DNA of 64,000 nucleotides from Spirometra erinaceieuropaei (GCA_902702965.1 CACRXP010000396.1:171862-235861), one strand, 5' to 3'. Shown: positions 10,469-20,989, counted from the stretch's first letter. Made by a program: numbers and translations. The notes: generated by a model from the letters alone, not told the origin.

Positions 10469-10744
10469 CAGGTTTTCGCTTGAGTTCACCGAAAGAGACG
10501 TCATAGGAATGATTTTTTTCACAAGGTCATGTGTTGATAGGCCGGTTAGTTGTCGAAGGGGAGTGCTGAAATCGTTAGTGATGAAAGTAGCCGGGGCTGA
10601 AACGGAAAAGGCAACCCGATGTATAACAAATCTGCCGTGTGATTGAAGGAAGTCTGGCTGAGAGGACATGCGGGGGAAGCAATAGTCCAAACCTAGCGGC
10701 CAACCTAAAAGTAACCGCAAAAATAAGCGTATCCTTACCGCATT

Positions 10745-11095
10745 TATAAGCCTTAATCTAACCCTAAAGCGAACCCTGAAACAACCACAAACCCTAGTCC
10801 TAACCCTATGCCTAACCGTAACCTTGACCCAAATTCTCGTCCTAACCTTAGCCCTAACCCAAACCCTGACCCTAGCCCTAACCATAAACCAAACTCTAAC
10901 CCCAATCTTGGCCATAATCATAACCCTAGCATTGGCCGTAATCCTGCCCTAACCCCAACCTTAAGACTAAACGTTAACCTAAACCGCAATCCAAACCCCA
11001 ACTCTAGCCCGAACCCTTAAACTTAACACAAACCCAGACCCTTAACTCAATTCTCAACCTGATATTAGCCCAAACCTTAAAATTAACCCTACCTG
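10745..11095 (-). repeat. Degenerate CCCTAA array
   Basis: About 350 bp made of diverged hexamers of the type AACCCT, AACCCC, AACCTT on the plus strand, that is TTAGGG on the minus strand. Its direction is opposite to the tract at 8851-8917 on the other side of the Penelope element. An open frame rich in N and P here is a by-product of the repeat. Confidence 0.75.
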
Positions 11096-11561
11096 CAAAC
11101 CAAGATATCAGAATGCCCTTTTCCGTTTTAGCACTGACTACTTTCCCGCCTACGATTTCAGCATCCTCCTTCGGCCTGCTTTGCTTTGAATGCCCACATT
11201 GCGCTTAATCTTGGAACTAGGACAGCGTAATCGACCCCTACCTCAGGGCGTATTTAACCCCGCGCCCTACCTGGGTCAGATTGCGTACGCGAATTAAAAG
11301 ACTGACATTGTGCATCTTGTGCTCTTAAACCCCACATCTGACGGCAGCGCGAAACACGGGATCGCTCTAAAGCTGTTCACGATCAGATGTGGTTATGTAG
11401 CCTCACCTGAAGTAAACAAACCCCAGTCACCTGTAATACGGGACCAGTGGTAATAGGGGTTTAGACACGTGGGGCCGGCGATGAGATCAAGTAGTTGCAT
11501 GCAAGAGAAAAACTATTGGGAATGCGCGGTTTGACTTTGATTGGCTGAGAAACAGTTGTCC

Positions 11562-11612
11562 TAATTCCTAACCCTAGCCCCTAACCATAACCCCCAACCC
11601 CAACCCCAACAG
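11562..11612 (-). repeat. Short CCCTAA-like tract
   Basis: CCTAACCCTAGCCCCTAACC and similar units lie just inside the right framing repeat at 11608-11656, mirroring the left TTAGGG tract. Confidence 0.6.
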
Positions 11613-11895
11613 TATTGTGTCCATCAGGTAGGGCTACATAACCACATCCTACCCTCTTCACTTTTGCTCTTCTTGGAGTCTCCCATGGAAGAACCTCCCT
11701 CCTCGAGCTCTGAGAGACGACCTTCTGCCTAGTCGCGAAGCAGTCAATCGGTCAATCTGTGAGTGATCACGAGTGCTAGTCAAATTACAGTCCTCCCAGT
11801 CGGTGTTATGTCTGGCTGGCGGCAGCAAATCACCAAAAACGGTCACTCCTCTCTCTAGAAGATGAAGATGCGATCACTGGGACAAGAAGTTTATT

Positions 11896-11938
11896 GGCCT
11901 GACGTTTCGGGTTCTCACTCGAGCCCATCATCAGAGAC
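11896..11938 (-). ncRNA. Hammerhead ribozyme in Penelope pLTR (family A)
   Basis: Minus strand: stem I GTCT, core CTGATGA (complement of 11928-11934), a T then stem II GGGCTC/GAGAACCC with one mismatch, GAAAC-GTC, then stem I AGGC. Stem III would be only A-C/G-U with no loop. Known Penelope hammerheads share this minimal stem III and are thought to cut as dimers. Confidence 0.75.
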
Positions 11939-11982
11939 ATTCGCAGATAGAAGTAAAGGTGGCACCAGGAATGCAGTATTTA

Positions 11983-12027
11983 NNNNNNNNNNNNNNNNNN
12001 NNNNNNNNNNNNNNNNNNNNNNNNNNN
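11983..12027. other. Assembly gap (45 N)
   Basis: Run of N inside the family A Penelope 3' region. Its length may be nominal. Confidence 0.99.
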
Positions 12028-12284
12028 CGATCCACCGACCCTAGCGTTGGAAAAAGCGTTCACCTGTGCGCTCCCCGCGTGGCTAATTACTCCACCTAGG
12101 CGAAATCTCAGCACAGAGTTTGGAAGGGGAAGTTCATTGCACTTGTTAATGGACTGGGGGCCAGTAAACCATGAATTGAGCAGCTCACGGCTCACGCGGT
12201 TGTCACCTCTTGCGAGAATTTCGGTCTCGTCGAATTTGAATGTGTGGCCGGATCTCGTCGAATGAGCCGCAATTTGAGGGTTAA
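12028..12284 (-). pseudogene. Penelope family A GIY-YIG nuclease, C-terminal fragment
   Basis: Reads IAAHSTRSGHTFKFDETEILARGDN and onward to a conserved tail SINKCNELPLPNSVLRFRLGG, closely matching the nuclease end at 26800-26900. The catalytic N-terminal part is missing, so only the C-terminal segment survives. Confidence 0.7.
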
Positions 12285-12417
12285 CGCTCTTCACGTAACG
12301 GTGTTCTCATTAGACTACATGAATTTTGCAGACTAGTCGCTATGTCGATAGAAGCGAAGAGATGAGTCCCCGAAAGCAGTCCTGAAGAAGGAGACATGAT
12401 CGCTAGGACAAGGGCTT

Positions 12418-12448
12418 TATTCGCCTGACGTTTCGGATTCCTGCTCAG
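12418..12448 (-). other. Truncated hammerhead joined to Penelope ORF
   Basis: The minus-strand pLTR sequence (GAAACGTCAGGC side of the ribozyme) breaks within the stem II loop at about 12448 and is followed directly by plus-strand reverse transcriptase coding sequence. Only the 3' half of the ribozyme remains. Confidence 0.6.
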
Positions 12449-13216
12449 CAACGGCTTGAATCGCTGGTCATCCAACACCACAGACCGAAGTTCTGGGCAC
12501 GGTATGTGGATGATGCCTTCGTCGGTATCGACTGGGATCAACTGGTGACATTCAAGGAACATCTGAATGCGGTCTTCCCCGACATTTAATTTACGATGGA
12601 GGAGGAAGAGAATAACCAGCCGGCCTTCCTGGATGTCTTCGTATGCCCCAAAGATTGTGGTGGATTAAAGACCAAAGTGTTCAGGAAAGCGACAAATACG
12701 ATGCAAGCACTGAACTTCAACAGTAACCACCCAAACAGCCACAAACGCAGTTCTGTAAGGACGCTCTATCGGTGTGTCGAAAGGCATTGCAGTGGGCCGG
12801 AAGTAAAGATTTCCGAACTACATTACCTCCGACGGGTCTTCAAAGTCAATGGCTACCCGCGCAACTTCGTCAACCGGTGCAGACGCAAAAGGGACGAAAG
12901 GCCTTACCGCGCGGACCCAAAATTTTGGCGAGCGCTTCCGTATGTCAAGAATGTTTCGGAGGCTGTTGGTCACCTTCTCGCACCACTTGGGGTTGGGGTG
13001 GCACACAGACAACCATCAGGCGTCAGGTAATGAAACCGAAAGACCCGCTGCCACGGCAAAAAACGTCTGGAATCGTTTATCGGATCTGGTGCAAATTTGG
13101 ACAAAGCAACTACGTCGGAAAAACCGGAAGACAGCTCCGAACGCGAATGGCCGAACACGCTGCAGCGATGCAGAGAAATGGCGCCAGCTCTCAAGTTGCG
13201 GCCCATTCGACGAGGT
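12449..13216 (+). pseudogene. Penelope family A reverse transcriptase C-terminus and GIY-YIG nuclease
   Basis: The RT palm motif C is visible as ARYVDDAFVGI (YVDD codons 12503-12514). The RT thumb and linker follow, with FRKATNT, NGYPRNFVNRC and LGVGVAHR. The GIY-YIG nuclease begins SGIVYRIWC, with NYVGKTGRQLRTRMAEH and VAAHSTR. One in-frame stop lies at about 12587 and a frameshift near 13015-13030, so it is inactive. The RT motifs before C are missing because of the junction at 12448. It stops abruptly at 13216. Confidence 0.85.
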
Positions 13217-15583
13217 AAGGAAATAGGAACTCTTACCGCGTCCTAGGGAGGTTAGGGTTGACGTCAAGACCAGAGTTACGGTTGATGTTCGGGCTAGGCG
13301 ACGGGAACATTTACCTTTCCTGCCATTTTTCATGATCGTTGCTCCTCCGTAGGAACAGGAAGCTAGTATGCCGACAAGAAACAACCGCAACAGAGGAGGT
13401 TGAGTGGTAAGAGGAAAATAAAGACAACGATTTCAAGAAATATACCAAATACTTTGGGTCTTCAGAAAACAACCGCAAACATATGCTTATTCCCTCCAAA
13501 AAGGAGACATCGCTTTCCAAATATTGCTTTTTGGACCTCTGTATTGGCACATGCTGCGGAAGAACTGTGGCTTTGTATGCGGCTACTTCCAACGCGGGGG
13601 TGGGCAAAGTCTGTAAAGGGCTGCTTCAAGTGGGTAAATATTCAACTGGCCTGTCGAAAACGATACATGAACAACACCCTGATCGGCCTTGTCAGGACAC
13701 GAACAAATCTGTCCCGAGTAGTAACCATCACCACCACCACCACCACCACCACCACCACCACCACCACCAACACCACCACCACCACCACCACCACCATCCG
13801 GAGGCGGAGGAATGCGAAGTTATGCATGGTGTGCTGATCAAAGTTCCCACGCTAACGCGTACTCGCAACGAGGTAGGTGGTTGCCGTCTGCCGGGCATAT
13901 AAACGGCGTTTTTTTTCAGTCTCTGCAACGCAAAACTGCGTCTGCCTGTCTGGACAACTGATACAGGAGACCTTTCCATCGCATTTTCTTAGCGGTTAAC
14001 TTGTCATATGCCCCCCCCCCACGCGCTACACCCCCTGTCCCACGCCCCAATTTCACTTTTCCAGACCTCTCCGTTGCCTTTCACACTCGTTTCTACACCC
14101 CCCAGCCCCCCCACTCCTCATCTTGGGTGAATGCTCCGCATATTTGCTCTTTGAAATGGTATGCCGTGTGCCTTTCAAACTCCCCTCCCCCTGCTTACCT
14201 AACCCCGATGACAGTAACCGCACCCAAATTCGGAAGATGACTAATCAACAGCAGATCTTATTAAACTGACTTCATGAGTGGGAATTTCGCAGAACCAGTG
14301 GTCTCTGTGCAAACATTGAAGAAAAAGCGTGAAGCACGCTACTTGATGGTTGAGTGTCTTCACTAAAACAAAGCCAACGCGACATGCCCTCTTATGAAAG
14401 TATGCTCCAGGTTTGACGTTTCTGAAGCCTTGGTTGAGTAATATTTCGCAGGTTTTGGATCAGAAAATCAGATCATAAACCCGGATCTCTCAACTTTACC
14501 AATCTGATCAGAAAACGCATTTGATGGATCTACTTGATATTTCAGGACTTCCTACATTCACGGTAAAATTCCTGCGAAAGTTCGGACAGTCTGCCGGCAA
14601 TATTTTATATGGTATGCACATAAACCGGACACCCTCATAACCGGGCAGCGCTGTCATTGTGTCGATTTCCGGAAAAGGCAACAGATTACTGTTCAGAAAG
14701 TGCCGCGACGCCAGTGGCCTTGACAACCCAGTCGCACCAGTATCCTCAGACATCCTCGTGCTGCGACTCTCGGGCAAGGATCACCGTTGTTCTCGGCGGT
14801 GGTGGAACTGTCCAAATCATCGTCACTAACGCGGACAGCCTACTCTCGCTCTACCACGCCCCCCTCCTCTCGATCACGTGCTGATGAAACTGTTACGCTT
14901 AATTCAAAATGACCGACCGAATTTAAAGTGACGCTGGGTGGGACTTCTTTTTGCCCTCCGGTGTCGGTAGGGTTTCCACTGATCAGCTGCGGGATGTTCA
15001 GTACTGACGTAAATAGTAACGTTCTCACGAACTAACGAGTTATATCTCACGAGCCCTTAGCCTTAAAGGCAGCAAGTAAAACCGACCAGTGAATAGTATA
15101 GCAATTCTGAACGTTAAGTAACCTAACAACAGAGCACGACAGCTAAGCAGGCCAGCGAAGCGGGTTGTACCGGTGTGTTGTTTTTTCGTCACATTCAAAC
15201 AAGCAATCCGAGCAAAGAAAACGGGACTAAATTGTCAAAGGTAAATTAGTCCGGTACCTCACCACAATACTACTGAACGCGCACTGGAACTCTTGACCAC
15301 CGTACTGCAGACTTTTACTTCGTACATGACGCAGCTGAGTCAGCGGGTTCTTCTGAGATTTCTCCAAACATGAAAACAACAGTTGTCACATTCGAGCTCC
15401 GTTTTGTCTGGCCGGTCATGGTAGGCAGTGAGCCGCTTGAAGGCTGTCCATTATCTGGGGCACACCCGTCTGTCAGTTGGGGAAATCTAGCGCCGGGCCA
15501 TCGACAGCCGCCTGCGTCCAATGCCCACATCCGGATGACTGACTGGCTCGGACTGGTGACTGGGAGAGGGAAGGAGGAGAGGA
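13217..15583. other. Unassigned stretch
   Basis: No gene found. 13235-13300 has a few TTAGGG-like units. The only clear structure is the CAC microsatellite. 14000-14120 is C-rich. Open frames are short, or forced by the trinucleotide repeat. Confidence 0.4.
13727..13798. repeat. (CAC)n microsatellite
   Basis: About 23 CAC units with one CAA interruption. It creates apparent poly-His, poly-Thr and poly-Trp frames, none of which I believe. Confidence 0.95.
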
Positions 15584-16024
15584 GTGAGATCGACCATTAA
15601 CAAGTGCAATGATCTTCCCATTCCATACTCGGTGCTGAGACTTCGTCTAGGCGGAGTAATTGGCCATCCGAGGAGCGCACAAGTGAAAACTTTTCCCAAC
15701 ACCAGGGTCAGCGCGTCAGATGGTCGAGCGATCATCACACCAACATCCAACACACGTGGTGAGATTGCAGCAATTAACGATGCGAATATCGGCCATCAAA
15801 CGGTCCTCACACCAAGTGCGACGATCCCGGATGAAGGGGAGGGCCGCGAATGTTCATAGGTATACGGTAGCATAACGACTGCATCCTATAAATACTGCAG
15901 CCCCCTGGTGCATAAACCACCCGTATCTGCTTTTGTCTCTAATGATGGGTCCGAGCAGGAATCCGAAACGTCAGGCTAATAAGGCTCTTGTCCCAGCGAT
16001 CGTATCTCCTTCTTCAAGATCGAC
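15584..16024 (+). mobile_element. Penelope family A, 3' end with pLTR
   Basis: The nuclease tail frame (INKCNDLPIPYSVLRLRLGG, 15598-15660) is followed by a 3' untranslated region and a pLTR with a hammerhead, ending near CTTCTTCAAG (16018). Same order as the minus-strand copy at 26405-26850. Confidence 0.75.
15931..15976 (+). ncRNA. Hammerhead motif in Penelope pLTR (family A), one core change
   Basis: Stem I GTCT/AGGC, core CTAATGA (15939-15945; the usual third base G is A), stem II GGGTCC/GGAATCC with a mismatch, GAAAC at 15965-15969, and cut site after C15972. The changed core G probably weakens or abolishes cleavage. Confidence 0.65.
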
Positions 16025-16087
16025 TCTGGAGATTGCGTTCCCATGGCTCCCAGTGCATATGATAACTTGACCGTCGCATCCGTCGAA

Positions 16088-16126
16088 GCGAAATCGCATT
16101 TCGGAATTTCGGTTGAGATTTCATGA
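16088..16126. repeat. MITE terminus fragment
   Basis: CGCATTTCGGAATTTCGGTT followed by ATTTCATGAGTA matches the right end of the foldback MITE family (compare 63570-63608). Only about 40 bp remain. Confidence 0.6.
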
Positions 16127-16199
16127 GTAGGACGGCGAAGCGGATGTTGAACCGCTTTATCGTGGACGCCACTAAACAGTCAGACATAGGACAGTTCGA

Positions 16200-16560
16200 C
16201 CGTCGCATCACACGATGTCCACCGTGTGCTCCACAGCAAGGTGGGATCAGGCACGGTGACTTGCGCGTGAATTAGTTTACAGTGAGAGTAGACTTGCGCA
16301 GCATCTACCGCACTCTCTCCTCCACCTGAGCGCGGTGTCAAGGCTGAGACAAAAGGACAGGGGGGCGGGAGAGATGGCGCGGCCGAACCCACACCATGGC
16401 ACTCCACTCTACAGCCCCTGGTCCACACAACAATTAACCGGGATTTTGACCAACAACAACAGAAATGATTTGAGTGACTGGGTAACCCAACAGAAGCATA
16501 AGCACATCTACCGCCAGAGAGCAAGGTACCGGAGAACTGTCAGCACAAGTCAGGCTGCGG
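16200..16560 (-). repeat. Dispersed repeat family B
   Basis: Minus-strand copy. It includes the complement of CACGCGCAAGTCACCG and GTGGAGCACACGG, then GGTGGAGGAGAGAGTGCGG, plus an extension around 16400-16560 (ACACAACAATTAACCGGGAT) shared with 17020-17160 and 60530-60570. Confidence 0.6.
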
Positions 16561-16979
16561 TGACCTTGGTTTGCTGATACTGGCATAGCAAACGCTGTCA
16601 GACCTTTTGACCTAGAAGGGCGACACGGGGGTACGTTAGGTGGAGGTGAGATTCAACCAAAGCCAGCTCGGGAAAACGTTAAAGGGTATGCAGCCAGTCT
16701 ACGCGCAAACAACCCTCAGCACTTACAAGAACGGATCCGCCAAAAGTACCGAACTGCGATAGTTCGGCCAATTCCATTACCGAGCAGGCAGCATAAGTGA
16801 GTTACCGATTGCTGAAGATGAGTAGTGATCAGCTTTGAACACCTCCGGATGCGCCAAAGCATCTCGATGTCCGAACTGACAATCCCAAGCGTTTGTTTCC
16901 AAAACAACCGCTCTAAATATTGCTGTCATCATGTGAGGGCACTTTACTTCCGTCCTGTCCAGAAGCAGACATTTCAAAT

Positions 16980-17300
16980 TCAAATCAAGCAATCAGAAGC
17001 AGACACTCCACTCCACACCCCCTGGCCCACACAACAATTAACCGGGATTCTGACCAACAACAACAACAGAAATGACTTGCGTGACTGGGTAACCATGCAC
17101 ACGACTTGTACACCCAGCGGGGGCGTAAGCTCATCTACCGCCAGAGAACAAGCTAACTGATAGGAGCGAACAGGCGATTTCCAGGTTGCAGTACAGAAGA
17201 CGAAGATGAGATCACTGGAACAAGAAATTTATTGGCCCGGAGAACTGCCAGTGCACACCAGACTGCGAGGTCCTTGGCTTGCTGATCAGGCCATAGCAGA
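16980..17300. repeat. Family B extension, second copy, with pLTR scrap
   Basis: CACACAACAATTAACCGGGA, GACTGGGTAACC and CATCTACCGCCAGAGA repeat the order seen at 16420-16560. At 17205-17240 a scrap of the Penelope family A pLTR start (GATCACTGGAACAAG, TTTATTGGCCC) interrupts it. Confidence 0.5.
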
Positions 17301-18479
17301 GTAATATCTCACATTATAAACAATTTGAAGCGCTTTGAAATTGTTACGACGCACCAAACGTTGCGGCTTGGAAGGTTGCCAAATGAGGGCAGAACTTGGT
17401 CATACTCTCAGGACGGAGGGTCAGGCTGCAATGGCTCTTTATGAATATGGCAAATATGGCACTGCTATTCAGATTGGATCCGAGCTGTTCCCACTTGTTT
17501 CTGTGAAAACGTGATCCGATGTGCGCTAAGCAGGTTGTGTGCGACAGGCGGGGTGTGAGGGTGCCCAATTAGCGACACCGATGGGTAGATGGTGGGTCGC
17601 AGCATGCAAACGGTGGCAGCTCCTCATGACTCTTAACTGGCACCCAACGCTCACCTGTGGCTCTTCTTAGCGGCCACAGCCCGGTAGCCACATCGACCGG
17701 CGGCCTAAATTAGACAAGGGTATCCGGTTCGGCTGCAATTGCCACCTCCCCCCTCCCCTTTTCTCCTCCTCCCTTCCACTTCGAAAAGGACAAGGGTGTG
17801 GTTTATGGCTGGGGTTACTTAATCCGGGGAGCATTTGTGTTAAACCAAAGAACTGAACATCTAAGAACTTTGTGGCATCACAAATTAAAAAGGGGGGGCA
17901 CTATTTTTACCATCTAATAAGAGGAAATGAATTTTGTGCTCGCTTGACGGCTTTGTCAAAAAGGTATTGATCTGATCCGATAACTACCTTAAAACATCTT
18001 GACCACCTACATTGAACAGCCACCGTGAGGTCTTTTTATTCGTTCCCCTGGTACGTACAAATAAATATCGCCACTTATCTTCTTTTGGCACAATTGCTTT
18101 CTAGGGTAAGTATCCCCGGCCATAAACCATACCCCTACACGGGGAGGTTGACATGAGGTCGCGTGCGTGACCCAGACTAACCGGGGGCTATTCTGCCACT
18201 AAACCAAGCCGTGACCGGTAGTAGTGTTAAACAGCTGTCTGGGGGTCTAGACAGCCCTATATAGGGGTAACACTGCTTACCCCTCGAGATGAGGGAATTA
18301 AAAAGGCGCCCTAGACAAGTGCTGGGATCACGACATCTGCACGCAGATCGTGGACCGCACATGTACAACTTACGGTCGAAAAAATCAAAAAACAACTACC
18401 CACGGTCACCTCTCCCCCGCTTATTTTCTTGGTGTGTGAAATCCTACTCAGGATACGCCGTGGAAAAGGGTGTGTGATG
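17301..18479. other. Unassigned stretch
   Basis: Nothing recognised. No long open frame and no repeat shared with the rest of the window that I could see. Confidence 0.4.
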
Positions 18480-18720
18480 GTATGCCTAGGCGTACGTCCT
18501 CGCCGTGTCAGCCACCTGCATTCACTCCTTGACCCTGTCATGGCATCGGGCCCTGGCGGGGAGAGGAGGGGAGAGTGCGTTAGATGCTTCGCAAGGCTGC
18601 TACTACTAAAAGCGAATTCACACGCAAGTCACCGCCCCTGCCTTAACCCTCTTGTGGAGCCACTGGTGGGCGAGGTAGTGTGGCGGATTCTGCCAAAGTC
18701 TGCTAGCACCATCATGGAAC
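18480..18720 (+). repeat. Dispersed repeat family B
   Basis: The order GTACGTCCTCGCCGTGTCAG, GGAGAGTGCGTTAGATGC, CACGCAAGTCACCG and TGTGGAGCCACTGG matches copies at 27900 and 37700. Confidence 0.65.
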
Positions 18721-19194
18721 TTACACGCGAGTAACGACTCCGCGCCCAGCAAGCCGTGGGATACGCAAAGGATATCGACGGTCTAAATGACATGCCTGCC
18801 TCTAGTTCACAGGAGACCGAGAAGCAAGCGCTCTATCAGTTCGCGGTCAAAATGCAGAGCAATGAGCTAGCTAGTGTATGTAGTTTCGGACAGAAAAAAA
18901 AATTGGTGGGGATTTTACAGATCCATCGCGTCAGTGCTGAAACGGGCGCGTCTATTGTGAACTTCCAGATTTATTTACGTCAGTAAAATGAACTAAGCGC
19001 CTGTTGGTGCTAAATTCGAGCGCAAAATCTCAGTTCTTGCGCAGAGACCTCGTTTTAAAACACCCGACAAGCGGGGAGAATGTAAAAACCGCGCTGCAAC
19101 TACTCAGTTCGAAGACTGGCAATAGCGTAGACCACGACGCTCCTCTCCGCCTTCACTGTCCGCGTGGCGAGGCGGACGGCGGTTGAGAGCATCG
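18721..19194. other. Unassigned stretch
   Basis: No feature recognised; 19100-19190 becomes GC-rich ahead of the CCAAT cluster. Confidence 0.4.
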
Positions 19195-19688
19195 ATTGGC
19201 TAGTGGATGTGAGCCAATCGGAAGCGCGCATTACCAACTGTCTGGGGAGGGGGAGAGAGCTCTACACCTGTCTAGCCACGCTCCGCTGACAAGCCAACTG
19301 GACCAATCAGTTTGCAGCAAGCCCCACCGCCTGCGGATGATCGATGCTCGTCTTCCGCCAACAGGAATACAGTGCTCGCGAAGGCGACGCGGCTGCGTGA
19401 CGTTGTAATGCTTACTAGCCCGACATACCGCTGCTCAGCTATTGTCCTCACTGTACTACTTACCAGCTGTTGCCTTTGGAAGTATATAATTAGTAACGCC
19501 TGTTAACCCACGCCATCTAGGCGTCCCTTCCCCGTTACACAAAAAACAATTCAGTGAAGCGTTCTGTGTGATTATTTTCAAACTCCTGCCTTTGTCTTTC
19601 CGCACCAGCGTACGCGACGAACAGAACCGCAAAACTTGGGGCCTTTTTCCACGCGAGTTGGAAATTTCACTAATACTCATTGGTGAGT
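19195..19688 (+). promoter_or_regulatory. Possible host promoter and 5' non-coding exon
   Basis: CCAAT motifs in either direction lie at 19195-19199, 19214-19218 and 19303-19307. A TATATAAT box is at 19483-19490, which would place a start near 19515. A good splice donor GTGAGT follows at 19683, and no ATG lies between the start and donor. Each element alone is common by chance; the order is suggestive. No downstream exon can be assigned. Confidence 0.25.
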
Positions 19689-19689
19689 C

Positions 19690-20230
19690 CTCATTGATAT
19701 TTTTTTGTCTGGATTAATGTGGTCTGTGTTTACTGTACTGTTTGCGTCCCAGAATCCCCGCGAATAGTGAAAATCCACAAAGAACCGTATGTCTTTATGG
19801 TTATTTTTCGTGTATTTTACGCCCTTACTAACCCTTCCATGTTCTTGTAAATATTTCTCACACAGTTACAGAGCGTACAGTCATACATCACACATTAGGG
19901 AAAATTCGTTGAAATTATGTATTTAATCACTCTTCATATACTACGCTCATGTATACTTATCATATATCATTGGGGAATTTTGTTTAATACATAATATAGT
20001 TTAAAACACATTTTAAAAATCCGTAATTTAACCACAACGTCCCGTGAATGGAATTAACTGGGCTCGCCAACCGAGGAAGCATGTACCAAAAATAAAGAGA
20101 CCCATTGTCCACAGGAATCCACGAACCAGCGAAAAATCTGCGATACATATTTAAATATGCCTGCGTATAAGACTCGTGATAGAGCGGGACCGCATAAGTC
20201 GAAGCGCGATATGACAAGATATATATATAT
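19690..20230. other. AT-rich unassigned stretch
   Basis: No feature recognised. If the promoter call upstream is right, this would be intron. Confidence 0.35.
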
Positions 20231-20275
20231 TTCGAAAGAAATAAGCTCTTTGGGAAAGAGCTTATTTCTTTCGAA
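20231..20275. repeat. Perfect 21-bp inverted repeat with 3-nt loop
   Basis: Arms 20231-20251 and 20255-20275 are exactly complementary (starting TTCGAAAGAAATAAGC) around GGG. It sits between a TA-rich track and the SINE pair. Confidence 0.95.
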
Positions 20276-20304
20276 TTATGATTCTTGGGATGTCTGTTTT
20301 CAAA

Positions 20305-20306
<2 letters not shown>

Positions 20307-20344
<38 letters not shown>
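20307..20344. repeat. (TA)n microsatellite
   Basis: About 18 TA units directly before the minus-strand SINE; may be the expanded tail or target of that SINE. Confidence 0.95.
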
Positions 20345-20345
<1 letters not shown>

Positions 20346-20648
20346 CAGTGGGCGCTCATCGATCAGGTTACGGAACGTGCTCGTTCCGTTGTGCCTTGGG
20401 GCTCATACTAGAACCCTCGCAGGCAGTCGCACAGCGACTAGTAGTAGACATAGATGAGATGGATCCGACAAAGACAAGGGAGACCGGAATGGCCATTTCA
20501 GGCTTATTAGCCGTCATCAGCCAGTCATACCCAACCCCAAGTGTGGATCACTTGAGATTCGAACCCGAGATCTTTGGTCATGGAATTTGACGCTCTACCA
20601 TTGAACCACGGGCCCGTTGTCCTGTCGGTTGTGATCGGGAATATTAAT
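20343..20648 (-). repeat. tRNA-derived SINE family A, near full length
   Basis: On the minus strand: leader, tRNA-like head with A-box TGGTTCAATGGTAGAGC and B-box GGGTTCGAATC, then the body GGCCATTCCGGTCTCCC and the tail with ACGGAACGAGCACGTTCCGT. Pol III transcribed SINEs are moved by LINE machinery. Confidence 0.8.
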
Positions 20649-20802
20649 TATGACAGTGGGCGCTCACCGATCAGGTTACGGAACGTGCTCGTTCCGTTGT
20701 GCCTTGGGGCTCATACTAGAACCCTCGCAGGCAGTCGCACAGCGACTAGTAGTAGACATCGATGAGATGAAGCCGACAAAGACAAGGGAGACCGGAATAT
20801 AT
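20649..20802 (-). repeat. SINE family A, 3' part, tandem to the previous copy
   Basis: Direct repeat of 20343-20493 with few differences (GACAGTGGGCGCTCA, GGTTACGGAACGTGC, ACAAAGACAAGGGAGACCGG). Truncated at a short TA tract. Confidence 0.8.
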
Positions 20803-20882
20803 ATATGGATATAGGCGAAAATTCTGACCCCAGGTGTTGAGATGGAAGAAGGTAAAGAAATCTCTGGGGAGGATGGTTTATT

Positions 20883-20930
20883 CATCTGACATTTCACACT
20901 CATACCTGAGTGCATCATCGGGAATAGACT
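20883..20930 (-). ncRNA. Hammerhead-like motif in Penelope pLTR (family B)
   Basis: Minus strand: CCGATGA in place of CUGANGA, a T, stem II GCACTC/GAGTGT of six pairs (one G-U), GAAA, TGTC, then AGATG. The core U4 is changed to C, so this copy may be inactive, but stem II is well preserved. Confidence 0.5.
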
Positions 20931-20989
20931 AAAAGTGGGAATACAAGACCTAAATAGGTCTTTCTTACTCACTGCTGATAGGTCCATTG

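Larger units (their letters stand above)
9094..10640 (+). mobile_element. Penelope-like element (family C) with inverted pLTRs
   Basis: A coding fragment (9590-10198) with a GIY-YIG nuclease lies between two copies of a ~290-bp terminal repeat in inverted orientation. Each terminal repeat carries a hammerhead motif. Further pLTR-like sequence (9094-9300, 10469-10640) extends on both sides and is matched by a separate fragment at 38855-39200. The reverse transcriptase is missing, so the copy is 5'-truncated. Penelope-like elements are known for pLTRs in direct or inverted arrangement and for hammerheads within them. Confidence 0.8.
5716..11656. other. Composite region framed by inverted repeats
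   Basis: The block 5716-5766 (GGTTATGTAGCC, CACCTGATGGACACAA) is repeated inverted at 11608-11656. Further in, 8996-9075 is repeated inverted at 11379-11458. Telomere-like TTAGGG tracts lie between these pairs on the left (8851-8917), with CCCTAA tracts on the right (11562-11612). A MITE with a Tc1 element has been inserted in the left arm and a Penelope element lies in the centre. I do not know the family of the framing element. Confidence 0.5.
11862..12294 (-). mobile_element. Penelope-like element family A, 3' end
   Basis: Minus-strand element end: the nuclease C-terminus (12028-12284), an assembly gap, then a pLTR with hammerhead (11862-11982). The pLTR opening GATCACTGGGACAAGAAG recurs at 17209, 26432 and 12398, marking the same family. 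Confidence 0.7.

Noticed and set aside
10808..11020. Asn/Pro-rich open frame
   Set aside because: It is a translation of degenerate CCCTAA hexamers.
11335..11370. Hammerhead with CTGACGG...GCGCGAAACACGG
   Set aside because: The last core A is G, stem III and stem I do not form, and no sister copy restores them.
13483..13902. Frame with a poly-His tract
   Set aside because: Produced by the CAC microsatellite; all frames of the repeat are open and no flanking domain exists.
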